From Clostridia bacterium (lineage in GTDB: Bacteria; Bacillota; Clostridia; Oscillospirales; CAG-272), in NCBI GenBank assembly GCA_017452525.1, contig JAFTMG010000008.1, positions 1 through 64,000 on the forward strand: a stretch of 64,000 bases of DNA, written 5' to 3'. Made by a program: the position numbers and the translations under genes. A model generated the notes under the pieces. The model did no database searches, was not told where the DNA came from, and saw nothing but the letters and a program-made list of their open reading frames with translations. Shown piece by piece: positions 17,018 to 24,422 of this stretch. Every line of letters begins with the position of its first letter. The stretch's first letter is position 1.

Positions 17018-17728
17018 ATGACATATCTTGATCGGAACGTGGCACAGATCCGCACGCGGATCGCCGACGCCGCGCAAAGCGCGGGGCGCGCTCCCGAGGA
17101 GATCACGCTTCTGGCGGCGGTCAAGAGCGGCGAGATCGGGGAGATCCGCTATCTGCATCGGGATCTGGGGATCCGAGATCTGGGTGAGAACCGCGTTCAG
17201 CAATTTTTGGAGCATTACGAAGCGCTGCGGGAGGAGAAGGATATCCGCTGGCATTTCATCGGCTCGCTGCAGACCAACAAGGTCAAATACATCATCGATA
17301 AGGTGTGTATGATCCACTCGTTGGATTCGCTCCGTCTGGCGGCGGAGATCGAAAAGCAGGCGGCGAAAAGGGACATTGTGATGGACGTTCTGGTGGAGAT
17401 CAACAGCGGTGAGGAGGCATCCAAGGGCGGCGTGTTGCCGCAGGAGACCGAGGCACTTTGTCTGGCACTTGCCGATTTTCCACACATTCGCCTGCGCGGA
17501 TTTATGACGATGGCGCCAAAATGTGAAAAATTCGAAGAATATTGCGAATATTTTGAAGAAACTTCGCGCCGAGTTCTTGACATTTGGCAAAAAAAACTCC
17601 ATAATATAATAGAGAGTCCTATACTCTCCATGGGCATGTCCGATAGCTTTGAGGCGGCGATCGCCTGCGGCTCTACCATGGTGCGGGTCGGACGGGGTCT
17701 TTTCGTGGGAAGAGACACACAACAGTGA
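17018..17728 (+). CDS. yggS: YggS family pyridoxal phosphate homeostasis protein
   Basis: 236 residues, single-domain alanine racemase-like barrel that binds PLP. Lys36 in LLAAVKSGE is the PLP lysine (the usual VSK/VTK site); DLGENRVQQ, WHFIGSLQTNK, GFMTMAP and SMGMSDSFEAAIACGSTMVRVG are family motifs. AAGGAG at 17002-17007 supports the ATG at 17018; an earlier in-frame start would overlap the HlyD-like gene. Its place before sepF is conserved in Gram-positive bacteria. Confidence 0.93.
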   Translation: MTYLDRNVAQIRTRIADAAQSAGRAPEEITLLAAVKSGEIGEIRYLHRDLGIRDLGENRVQQFLEHYEALREEKDIRWHFIGSLQTNKVKYIIDKVCMIHSLDSLRLAAEIEKQAAKRDIVMDVLVEINSGEEASKGGVLPQETEALCLALADFPHIRLRGFMTMAPKCEKFEEYCEYFEETSRRVLDIWQKKLHNIIESPILSMGMSDSFEAAIACGSTMVRVGRGLFVGRDTQQ

Positions 17729-17768
17729 AGGAAAGGAATACGGAAAATATATCCGGAGGATAATCATG

Positions 17769-18242
17769 ATGGACATTAAGCTGTTTGATAATTTGAGAAA
17801 CGCGTTCAAGGACAATCGCGACACCCTCGATCAGGAGGATGAATTCCTCGACTACGACCGCCAGGGTGAGGACGGTTATTTGGGCGACGATACTGCCGAC
17901 TTCGGCGACGACGAGGGCAGCATGTTTGACAACCCCGAGGAGCAGGAGTCTGCCGCTCCCGCGCGCCGTTCCGGCAACGTGACGCTGAAGGTCGTAAAGC
18001 CCACCGCTTACGTGGACGGTCCTGACATCGCCGATAAGCTGATGGATGGCTCCACCGTGGTGGTCAACCTGGAGGAGATGAACAAGGAGAACGCCATTCG
18101 TCTGATCGACTTTTTGCTGGGTGTTGCCCACGTGCTGGAAGCGGACATGAAGAAGGTTTCTGCCAACACCATCGTCATCGCGCCCGGCGGCATCGAGGAG
18201 TCGGTCTACGAGCCGGAGAATGACGGCTACGACAACGAGTGA
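17769..18242 (+). CDS. sepF: Cell division protein SepF
   Basis: 157 residues. SepF anchors and bundles FtsZ at the division site. The N-terminus (MDIKLFDNLRNAF) is an amphipathic membrane-targeting helix, followed by a long acidic linker (residues ~20-60, very rich in Asp and Glu) and the conserved core (NVTLKVVKPTAYVDGPDIADKL to VIAPGGIE). GGAGGA at 17755-17760 gives 8-base spacing to the ATG at 17769; the ATG at 17766 is possible. The tail GYDNE is variable. Confidence 0.93.
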   Translation: MDIKLFDNLRNAFKDNRDTLDQEDEFLDYDRQGEDGYLGDDTADFGDDEGSMFDNPEEQESAAPARRSGNVTLKVVKPTAYVDGPDIADKLMDGSTVVVNLEEMNKENAIRLIDFLLGVAHVLEADMKKVSANTIVIAPGGIEESVYEPENDGYDNE

Positions 18243-18267
18243 TCCCATTTCGGGGAGGTTTGTTGTA

Positions 18268-18543
18268 TTGAACGAAATTTCATATGTGGTAGTCAATGTT
18301 GCGGTGATCCTGATCTGGGTATTGCAGGCGGCGATGTTTTTGCGCGCCATTATGTCATGGATCCCGGGGCTGGACGAAAATAAATTCGGCGATTTTCTGT
18401 ATGCGATCACCGAGCCCTTTATCTTGCCCGTACGCGCGATCCTTGACCGTATCCCGCTGTTTCAGGGCTTTCCGTTGGATATGTCCTTTCTGTTCACCTA
18501 CCTGCTCCTGTCCCTGCTTTCCATGCTGTTGGGAGGGCTTTGA
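18268..18543 (+). CDS. YggT family membrane protein
   Basis: 91 residues with two membrane segments (residues ~3-25 and ~65-88) flanking the family motif MSWIPGLDENKFGDFLYAITEPFI(L)PVR. The TTG start at 18268 is chosen because GGGGAGG at 18252-18258 lies 9 bases upstream and no ATG is in frame nearby. YggT is linked to cell-envelope and division functions and sits between sepF and ylmH as in many Gram-positive genomes. Confidence 0.9.
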   Translation: MNEISYVVVNVAVILIWVLQAAMFLRAIMSWIPGLDENKFGDFLYAITEPFILPVRAILDRIPLFQGFPLDMSFLFTYLLLSLLSMLLGGL

Positions 18544-18546
18544 GGT

Positions 18547-19368
18547 ATGAAGGATCATAGTGAGGAGCAGCTGCGGCTGCTCCTGTCTCATGTAGACGAT
18601 CTTTGCCGCCGTGCCGAGAGCGGTGCGGTGGAGAACACCTCCTTTCTGACCATGCGTGAGCAGATCGAGATCGACCGTCATATCGGCTCTTCGGGACGCA
18701 GGACGACCGTTTTCTGGGGCGGCTATGAGGGGAGCGAGCGCAAGATGCTCTTCTGCCTGCCCGACTATATCAGCGACAGCGTGGTGCTTCCCGTTCGCGA
18801 GCTGCAGCAGGAGGAGCTTGCCCCCTGGCTGGGCGAGACGTGGGAGGCGTGCATGTCGGTACTGTGGGTCAAGGGGAGCGGATATAAGGAGCTGGATCAC
18901 CGATCCTATCTCGGCTCACTGCTCTCGATGGGTATTGAGCGTGAGGTGCTGGGCGACATCGTAGTGCAGAGCCCTCATGAGGCGCTGGTGGTCTGTGAGC
19001 GAAGGATCGCCGATTATCTGTTGAGTGAGTGGCACACGGTGGGAGCGGATACCGTGAAGGTGTCGGCGACCGTCCTGCCCGATGATTTTCGCGTAGAGCG
19101 CAAATATCAGGAGATCCGCGATACCGTTGCCTCCGATCGGTTAGACTGCGTGCTGGCGGCGCTGACCAACCTGTCCAGAGAAAAGGCACAGGGCATGATC
19201 CGCGCGGGATTGGTGGATGTGGATTTCATCACCGAGCAGAGAACGGACCGCTCCGTTCCGAGCGGCGCCATGCTTTCGGTGCGCGGCTACGGGCGCTTTG
19301 AGCTGGTGGGGATGGACGGCGTGACCCGAAAAGGACGTCTTCGTCTGGTCGCCAAAAAATTTATATAA
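18547..19368 (+). CDS. ylmH: YlmH family S4-domain RNA-binding protein
   Basis: 273 residues. The C-terminal S4 domain (about 185-245: DRLDCVLAALTNLSREKAQGMIRAGLVDVDF) binds RNA; the N-terminal part includes the family segments YISDSVVLPV and HRSYLGSLLSMGIEREVLGDIVV. In Bacillus the homologue binds stalled large ribosomal subunits in quality control, a link to RqcH encoded at 21180. The start is 3 bases after yggT; the only ribosome site is GGGAGGG near the yggT stop. Last gene of the division cluster, followed by a terminator. Confidence 0.92.
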   Translation: MKDHSEEQLRLLLSHVDDLCRRAESGAVENTSFLTMREQIEIDRHIGSSGRRTTVFWGGYEGSERKMLFCLPDYISDSVVLPVRELQQEELAPWLGETWEACMSVLWVKGSGYKELDHRSYLGSLLSMGIEREVLGDIVVQSPHEALVVCERRIADYLLSEWHTVGADTVKVSATVLPDDFRVERKYQEIRDTVASDRLDCVLAALTNLSREKAQGMIRAGLVDVDFITEQRTDRSVPSGAMLSVRGYGRFELVGMDGVTRKGRLRLVAKKFI

Positions 19369-19389
19369 GACCGCATACGGGCGGATCCC

Positions 19390-19420
19390 AAAAAAGCGCT
19401 TGACAAAAGAGCGCTTTTTT
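19390..19420 (+). terminator. Terminator of the ylmH operon, overlapping the rnpB promoter
   Basis: Stem AAAAAAGCGCT (19390-19400) / AGCGCTTTTTT (19410-19420), loop of 9 bases, U-tract included in the 3' arm. The rnpB -35 box starts in the last base of the left arm and fills the loop. Confidence 0.85.
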
Positions 19421-19428
19421 CGTATAAT
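19400..19428 (+). promoter_or_regulatory. Promoter of rnpB
   Basis: Full consensus TTGACA (19400-19405) and TATAAT (19423-19428), 17-base spacer, about 7 bases before the mature RNA 5' end. It is embedded in the upstream terminator. Confidence 0.9.
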
Positions 19429-19434
19429 ATTGGA

Positions 19435-19794
19435 GTAACCGAGCCGAACGGCCGCGCGGTATCACGCCGAAAGGTATTACCGTGAGGAAAGTCCGGGCTT
19501 CACAGGGCAGGATAACTGATAACGTCAGCCGGAGGCGACTCCCGGGAAAGTGCAACAGAGATATACCGCCTGTCCGCAAGGGCAGGTAAGGGTGGAAAGG
19601 CGAGGTAAGAGCTCACCCGCCCCCACGGTAACGTGGGGGCGCTGTAAACCCTATCCGAAGCAACACCGTATGCGGATCGTTTGCCCGACACATATCCGCG
19701 GGTGGCATGACGCTTGCGCGTCGGAGCCGTGTGGCGACACACGGCACAGATAGATGGTCGTTTAAGACAGAACCCGGCTTACAGACTCGGTTAC
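19435..19794 (+). ncRNA. rnpB: RNase P RNA, class A
   Basis: Catalytic RNA that removes 5' leaders from pre-tRNAs. The conserved blocks are present in order: GAGGAAAGTCCGGGCT near 19483, AACAGAGATATACCGCC near 19554, the GGTAAGGGTGGAAAGGCGAG block near 19586, and ACAGATAGATGGTCG with the CCGGCTTACAG end near 19745-19784. Helix P1 is formed by GTAACCGAG (19435-19443) and CTCGGTTAC (19786-19794). The AAGGCGAGGTAAGAGCTCACC region fits type A rather than the Bacillus type B. Preceded by a consensus promoter and followed by a strong terminator. Confidence 0.97.
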
Positions 19795-19796
19795 AG

Positions 19797-19836
19797 AAAA
19801 AGGTGCGGATGCGCAAAAGCGCATCCGCACCTTTTT
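19797..19836. terminator. Terminator between rnpB and the dehydrogenase gene
   Basis: Stem of about 18 bases centred on loop AAAA at 19815-19818 (left arm 19797-19814), ending in TTTTT; on the minus strand it also ends in a T run, so it serves both convergent units. A second hairpin, GAGCGAAAC / GTTTCGCTC (19841-19849, 19853-19861), follows. Confidence 0.9.
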
Positions 19837-19871
19837 CACCGAGCGAAACGAAGTTTCGCTCGCAGGATTTT

Positions 19872-20924
19872 TTATTCAATATAGAATTTCGGACGTTTGC
19901 CTGTCTTCAGAAGCTCGTCCAGCACGGTCAGCAGGTATTCGGGACTGTCGGAATAGCAGTTGACGGTGTCGCCGCCGCGGTGGTTGGTCAGGGTGACGTT
20001 ATCCAGCGAGATAAAGGGAGAATCCTTGGGCAGAGGCTCCTCGGGGAAGACCTCCAGCGCCGCGCCGGTGATGCGCTCCTCGCGGAGCATCTCGGCGAGA
20101 TAGTCGTAGTCCAGAAGATAAGCGCGCGCCGTGTTGATCAGCGTAGCGGTGGGCTTCATCAGATCCAGCTCCGCCTTGCCGATGATCTGCTCTTTCTTGG
20201 CGGTACGGGCGTGGATGGTGACGATATCGGATCGGCTCATGACCTCCTCAGGGGTGGTGAGCTTGACGTTGTATTTCGCCAGATCGGGATCGTCGGGTGT
20301 CACGTTGGGGTCGGTGGCGAGCAGCTTGACGCGGAAGGGCTGCAGCTTTTCGGCAACCATACGGCCGATGGTACCGAAGCCGACGATACCGACCGTTTTG
20401 CCGCGCAGCTCAAAGACGCGACCTGTGTTGGGCCAATTCTCGCGCCACTGTCCGTTTTTCATCGCCACGTGGGCGCGGGCAACATTGCGGGTCTCGGCAA
20501 CCATCAGGCAGACGGTCAGCTCGGCTACGGCGTTGCCGTTATGAGCGGGATTGTTGAGAACGGGAATGCCCAGCTCGTGCGCGGCTTCCATATCGATATT
20601 TTCCAGACCGCCGCGGTTGGTCAGGATATATTTCAGCTTGGGTGCCGCCTCCATCAGAGAGCGGGGAATGGGGCAGAGATGGACCATGATCAGATCTGCA
20701 TCCCGGATCGCTTCATATACCTCGGGCGGGGGCGGAAAGGCGTAAGCTCCCTCCTTCTCCAGCCTGTCCACCATGCTGCGCATCTCAATACGGTCGTGAG
20801 AGCCGAAGTAGGGGATGGAGATCAGCTCGATATCGGGAAACTGTTTGAGACAGTCCAGATAGAACTCTTCCTTCATAAAATGATCGCTGACACAGACGAT
20901 CTTCCACTTTCCGTTGTGTTCCAT
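19872..20924 (-). CDS. D-isomer-specific 2-hydroxyacid dehydrogenase family protein
   Basis: 350 residues, cytosolic NAD-dependent oxidoreductase. The nucleotide-binding loop GFGTIG sits at 182-187; the catalytic set is visible as Arg in INTAR, Glu in EVFPEE and His in NHRGGDT. AGGAGG lies 9 bases before the ATG at 20924, so the longer form to 20948 is rejected. The substrate is unknown; relatives include phosphoglycerate, lactate and hydroxypyruvate dehydrogenases, and the sequence does not match one closely by eye. No serA/serC neighbours. Confidence 0.87.
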   Translation of the reverse strand: MEHNGKWKIVCVSDHFMKEEFYLDCLKQFPDIELISIPYFGSHDRIEMRSMVDRLEKEGAYAFPPPPEVYEAIRDADLIMVHLCPIPRSLMEAAPKLKYILTNRGGLENIDMEAAHELGIPVLNNPAHNGNAVAELTVCLMVAETRNVARAHVAMKNGQWRENWPNTGRVFELRGKTVGIVGFGTIGRMVAEKLQPFRVKLLATDPNVTPDDPDLAKYNVKLTTPEEVMSRSDIVTIHARTAKKEQIIGKAELDLMKPTATLINTARAYLLDYDYLAEMLREERITGAALEVFPEEPLPKDSPFISLDNVTLTNHRGGDTVNCYSDSPEYLLTVLDELLKTGKRPKFYIE

Positions 20925-20943
20925 AGGTGTGAACCTCCTGTCG

Positions 20944-21007
20944 GGCAATGATCGGCATTGCCTCTTTTACATGGTTTTATTATATCGTATTTTTTCGGTT
21001 TTGTCCA
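20944..21007 (-). promoter_or_regulatory. Promoter and 5' hairpin of the dehydrogenase gene
   Basis: Minus-strand TGGACA (21007-21002) and TATAAT (20984-20979), 17-base spacer. Between the start site and the ribosome site lies a hairpin GGCAATG / CATTGCC (20944-20950, 20956-20962) whose base is only a few bases from AGGAGG. Confidence 0.65.
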
Positions 21008-21116
21008 TATGTTGCGAAAATATTGAAAATAAAAAATGTATTCGGGCAAAAACGATCAGGAAAACGCAAAAACGTGCATGCCCTGTGGCATATCCCGAGG
21101 AGTTTTTACGTGACGA

Positions 21117-21145
21117 TTGACAAAAGAGTGCAATCGCGGTATAAT
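21117..21145 (+). promoter_or_regulatory. Promoter of rqcH
   Basis: Full consensus TTGACA (21117-21122) and TATAAT (21140-21145), 17-base spacer, 34 bases before the ATG. Confidence 0.85.
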
Positions 21146-21179
21146 AGAACATATCCCAACAGAAAAGGAAGATTACAAA

Positions 21180-22949
21180 ATGGCATTTGATGCGGGAATG
21201 CTCGCATGTGTGATACACGAATTGAAAACGGACTCCCTTGGCGCGCGGGTAGAGAAGGTCTACCAGCCCCAGGCGGATGAGATACTGATCCAGATCCGCT
21301 CCCGCGAAGGCGGCAGAAAGCTTCTGATCAACGCGGGCTCCAATAATCCCCGCATCGGTTTCAGCTTCAGCTCCAAGGAGAATCCTCCCGTGCCCCCCAT
21401 GTTCTGCCTCTTTTTGCGCAAGCACCTTTCGGGTGCCAAGCTGAGCGCGGTGGAGCAGGAGGGCTTTGAGCGCGTGGTACGGCTGGAATTTGAGACGCGG
21501 GACGAAATGGGCTTTGCCTGCAAGCGGATGCTTTACGCCGAGATCATGGGCAAATACTCCAATCTGATCTTCACCGACGGCGACGGCAAGGTGATGAGCG
21601 CCCTGAAAACGGTGGATTTCACCACCAGCAGCCTTCGTCAGGTCCTGCCGGGTATGCGCTACGAGCTGCCGCCCGCGCAGGATAAGCTGGATCCGTTGCA
21701 GGTGAGCGAGGAGCAATTTCTCTCTCTTTACGCCACCTCCCCCGAGGAGGGACGGTGTGACAAATGGATCACGACCCATTTCATGGGAATTTCGGCAACG
21801 GTAGCGCGCGAGATCGCCTACCGTGCCACCCGCCATATCGATACGCCGCTGCGCTATTGCGAGGGCGATCTTCTCTGGCGGGAATTTGCCTCCGTCATGG
21901 ATGTCATCCGTGAGGGAAATTATCAGCCCACGCTGATCAGCGAGGGCGATCGCCCGGTAGAATACGCCTTTATCGCCCTGACCCAATACGGCAGGACGGA
22001 GGGGCTGGAGGCGAAGAGCTTTGAAAGCGCGGGCGCTCTTCTGGATGCCTTCTTCGACAACCGAGACCGCGAGCAGAGAGTGCGCCAACGGGCGTCGGAC
22101 GTGCTGCATATCCTGACCAACACCGAGCAGAGATTGCGCAAAAAGATGGAGCTGCAACGCGGAGAGCTTGCCGAATGTGAGCAGGGTGAGCTGTTCAAGA
22201 AGCAGGGCGATCTGATCACGGCGAACCTGTATCAGCTGAAGCGCGGCATGAAGGAGGCGGTCCTTGTTGACTATGAGGACTACCGTGAGGACGGCACCTA
22301 CGGTGAGGTGGTGGTGGAGCTGGACGAGCGTCTGACCCCCGCCGCCAATGCCCAGCGGCTCTATAAAAAGTACAACAAGGCGAAAAACGCCCGCGTCATG
22401 CTGACCGAGCAGCTGCGGAAGGGCGAGGAGGAGCTGAATTATATCTACACCGTTTTCGACGCGCTGACCCACGCCGAGACGGCGGCAGACCTTGCCGAGA
22501 TCCGTGACGAGCTTTACCGCTCCGGCTACGCTTCCCGCATGAAGAGCTATACCCAGCATAAGCAGAGCACCCCCACGGTGGCGCGCTTTATCACCGACGG
22601 CGGCTATACCGTGCTGTGCGGCAAGAATAACGTGCAGAACGAATATATCACCCACAAGCTGGCGGAGAAGACCGATTATTGGTTCCACGTCAAGGGTCAG
22701 CCGGGGTCGCACGTGCTGATGGTCTGCCACGGCGAGGAGCCGGGGGAGAAGGACTTCACCCAAGCGGCGGAGATCGCGGCCTATTATTCCAAGGCGGCGG
22801 GCGCACCGCTCACGGCGGTGGACTACACCTTTGCCCGCCATGTCAAGAAGCCCTCGGGCGGCAAGCCGGGACTTGTGATCTACCATACCAACTGGACCGC
22901 TTACGTTTCCCCTCGCGCTGAGGAGATCCAACGGATGCGGGTGAAATAA
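21180..22949 (+). CDS. rqcH: RqcH/NFACT ribosome quality-control protein
   Basis: 589 residues. RqcH binds obstructed 50S subunits carrying peptidyl-tRNA and directs addition of C-terminal alanine tails. Layout: NFACT-N (1 to ~190, with FLRKHLSGAKL), a helix-hairpin and coiled-coil middle (~270-430), and the NFACT-R domain with DYWFHVKGQPGSHVLM (near 500) and KKPSGGKPGLV near the end. At positions 97-98 it has Glu-Arg, where Bacillus RqcH is known to need an Asp-Arg pair; this conservative change occurs in a correctly placed strand. Older annotations call it fibronectin-binding protein. ATG at 21180 follows AAGGAAG. Monocistronic. Confidence 0.93.
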   Translation: MAFDAGMLACVIHELKTDSLGARVEKVYQPQADEILIQIRSREGGRKLLINAGSNNPRIGFSFSSKENPPVPPMFCLFLRKHLSGAKLSAVEQEGFERVVRLEFETRDEMGFACKRMLYAEIMGKYSNLIFTDGDGKVMSALKTVDFTTSSLRQVLPGMRYELPPAQDKLDPLQVSEEQFLSLYATSPEEGRCDKWITTHFMGISATVAREIAYRATRHIDTPLRYCEGDLLWREFASVMDVIREGNYQPTLISEGDRPVEYAFIALTQYGRTEGLEAKSFESAGALLDAFFDNRDREQRVRQRASDVLHILTNTEQRLRKKMELQRGELAECEQGELFKKQGDLITANLYQLKRGMKEAVLVDYEDYREDGTYGEVVVELDERLTPAANAQRLYKKYNKAKNARVMLTEQLRKGEEELNYIYTVFDALTHAETAADLAEIRDELYRSGYASRMKSYTQHKQSTPTVARFITDGGYTVLCGKNNVQNEYITHKLAEKTDYWFHVKGQPGSHVLMVCHGEEPGEKDFTQAAEIAAYYSKAAGAPLTAVDYTFARHVKKPSGGKPGLVIYHTNWTAYVSPRAEEIQRMRVK

Positions 22950-22961
22950 TTTGATCAAAAC

Positions 22962-22995
22962 AACAAAGCCGATGATTCACAATGTGTTTCATCGG
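22962..22995 (+). repeat. 34-base direct repeat, copy 1 (broken terminator of rqcH)
   Basis: Identical over 34 bases to 23251-23284. Copy 2 continues CTTT and forms a full terminator; copy 1 continues TTCAG, so its stem is incomplete. The two copies bracket the REP-like inverted pair, period 289 bases. Confidence 0.9.
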
Positions 22996-23071
22996 TTCAG
23001 TCTGGCGAAAAAAATTGGGGGTTGTCGGCGAGATTGATTGGAAACGGATATCCGGGAAACATTCTCTTCGG

Positions 23072-23164
23072 TGTAGGGACCGGCGTCCTCGACGGTCCGT
23101 CTCACGAAACCTTTATAATCACAAACCGTCCGTATACGGACCGTCGAGGACGCCGGTCCCTACA
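23072..23164. repeat. REP-like palindrome pair in inverted orientation
   Basis: A 29-base element at 23072-23100 and its perfect reverse complement at 23136-23164, separated by 35 bases. Each unit contains its own hairpin, GGACCG / CGGTCC around a 10-base loop. Two more copies lie in the nearby RAYT gene. The stretch 22950-23292 between rqcH and the NUDIX gene contains no convincing gene, only these repeats and the duplicated terminator. Confidence 0.9.
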
Positions 23165-23250
23165 ATTGAGACTAAGTATGGCGGTTGTTCCGTTCAAACC
23201 AATCACCCTTGATAAATTCCAATTTGAATCTCACAAGCACTTTATTAATA

Positions 23251-23288
23251 AACAAAGCCGATGATTCACAATGTGTTTCATCGGCTTT
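23251..23288. terminator. Direct repeat copy 2 forming a bidirectional terminator
   Basis: Stem AAAGCCGATGA / TCATCGGCTTT (23254-23264, 23278-23288) with an inner CAC/GTG pairing, followed by TATCTTTATTTTT. It lies between the end of the rqcH region and the leftward NUDIX gene ending at 23293. Confidence 0.85.
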
Positions 23289-23292
23289 ATCT

Positions 23293-23751
23293 TTATTTTT
23301 GCTTCGATTTGATGTATTCTAACAAAGCTTTTTCAATGGGTTTTGATATGTTGTTGGGAATTTGATCGATTTCGAAAAACCGAAGCTGATCTACCTCGCC
23401 TGCTTGGCAACGCAATTCACCGCTATAATCATTACATATATAGACAATATCGACGTTTGACACTTCATCTCCATTTGGATAGATATAGTGTGTATCTTTT
23501 CCAGAAAAAACGCCGAATAGTGTTAATTTATGGGCAATCAAACCGGTTTCTTCAAAAAGTTCTCTTTTAGCGGCCTCTTCCACATTTTCGTCAAGTTCTA
23601 CCGATCCTCCCGAATAGCCCCAGCAATGGTTATCACTTCTTAACTGCAGAAGAATTCTTCCCTCATTATCTTCAATAATAACACTTGCACCAACTTGTAA
23701 TAAGGGTCTGTGTCCTACAATTTTTCGCAGATCCATGATATAATTTGACAT
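23293..23751 (-). CDS. NUDIX hydrolase
   Basis: 152 residues. The Nudix box matches Gx5Ex7REUxEExGU exactly, starting at GSVELDE and ending RELFEETGL (about residues 49-71). Enzymes of this family hydrolyse nucleoside diphosphates linked to another group; the substrate is not predictable. The AAGGAGATATTGAG-like tract just before the ATG at 23751 is the ribosome site. The gene is clearly AT-richer than its neighbours and sits in a patch with a RAYT transposase and REP-like repeats, so horizontal origin is likely. Confidence 0.92.
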   Translation of the reverse strand: MSNYIMDLRKIVGHRPLLQVGASVIIEDNEGRILLQLRSDNHCWGYSGGSVELDENVEEAAKRELFEETGLIAHKLTLFGVFSGKDTHYIYPNGDEVSNVDIVYICNDYSGELRCQAGEVDQLRFFEIDQIPNNISKPIEKALLEYIKSKQK

Positions 23752-23806
23752 CTCAATATCTCCTTATGTTCATAAAAATTTGTACGATACGGACAGTGCA
23801 GTGTGG

Positions 23807-24316
23807 TCAAACGTCAGTGAATAATTCATCATGTTCCCAACGAATCGGATTACTGCGGATGTACTTTAGATGTTCAATGTAATCCTGACGGTCTCTGATA
23901 ATATGGTCATTGGAGCGGTATTGCCATATGTTATCGCCATATTCCTTGTTGCAAAATCTTTTGAATGTTGATATAAAACGGGAGACAGTCGAGTTTTGAA
24001 TTGTAGGGACCGGCGTCCTCGACGGTCCGTATTCGTTGGTCTTCAAGTGCAATATCATGTGAATATGATTGGGCATGATTACATAAGCCTTAACAGATAT
24101 TTCATTGTAAAAATCATTTAATTGGTTGATATATTTATCCGCTATTTGCCCGCTTGGTAATAATTCGATTTGCGGACCGTCGAGGACGCCGGTCCCTACA
24201 ATTCGAGATAGAATACATCGTCTTTCCTTCGTGCATATCGTTATGAAAAATACGCCCGAATTATTGTAGTCGGCGCTATGCTTTCTTATCGTTTTCCTCT
24301 TTTGTAATTCATCCAT
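23807..24316 (-). CDS. REP-associated tyrosine transposase (RAYT, Y1 transposase family)
   Basis: 169 residues from the ATG at 24316 (in-frame codons extend to 24361, but with no ribosome site). Y1/HUH features: GVFFITICTKERR, the HUH pair in VIMPNHIHMIL, and a Tyr in DRQDYIEHLKYI as candidate nucleophile. RAYTs act on REP palindromes as single strands. Two REP-like copies lie inside the gene, at 24002-24030 and 24173-24200, in opposite orientation and in frame; they encode the GPSRTPVPT and VGTGVLDGP segments in variable loops. No stop or frameshift is seen, so it may be intact. Strongly AT-rich apart from the repeats. Confidence 0.88.
   Translation of the reverse strand: MDELQKRKTIRKHSADYNNSGVFFITICTKERRCILSRIVGTGVLDGPQIELLPSGQIADKYINQLNDFYNEISVKAYVIMPNHIHMILHLKTNEYGPSRTPVPTIQNSTVSRFISTFKRFCNKEYGDNIWQYRSNDHIIRDRQDYIEHLKYIRSNPIRWEHDELFTDV
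24002..24030 (+). repeat. REP-like palindrome, copy inside the RAYT gene
   Basis: All 29 bases are identical to 23072-23100, in the same orientation. It encodes YGPSRTPVPT on the minus strand. Confidence 0.92.
24173..24200 (-). repeat. REP-like palindrome, second copy inside the RAYT gene
   Basis: 28 bases identical to 23137-23164 (the inverted orientation); the 29th base differs. It encodes VGTGVLDGP on the minus strand, just after the CTKERRCILSRI segment. Confidence 0.9.
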
Positions 24317-24346
24317 CTGTATCACCCACACCATTATATAACAAAA

Positions 24347-24373
24347 TCGGCAGAGAAACAATATCTCTGCCGA
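24347..24373 (-). terminator. Terminator of the second GDPD gene
   Basis: Stem TCGGCAGAGA (24347-24356) / TCTCTGCCGA (24364-24373); on the minus strand it is followed by TTTTGTTAT. It lies downstream of the GDPD gene that ends at 24423. Confidence 0.75.
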
Positions 24374-24422
24374 AATTTGTATTTTGTGTTTGTGAGAAAC
24401 TGTTGAACCGTTCTTGGAAAAA

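Noticed and set aside
20967..22958. Long antisense open frame opposite rqcH
   Set aside because: Shadow of the codon bias of rqcH; the protein has no recognisable domain and the sense gene is unambiguous.
22982..23212. Open frame crossing the REP-like repeats, containing GPSRTPVPT
   Set aside because: Its coding look comes only from the repeat, which stays open in several frames; the rest has no similarity and no ribosome site.
23072..24200. CRISPR-like repeats
   Set aside because: Copies are in both orientations, are palindromic, and have irregular spacing; this is a REP/RAYT pattern, not an array.
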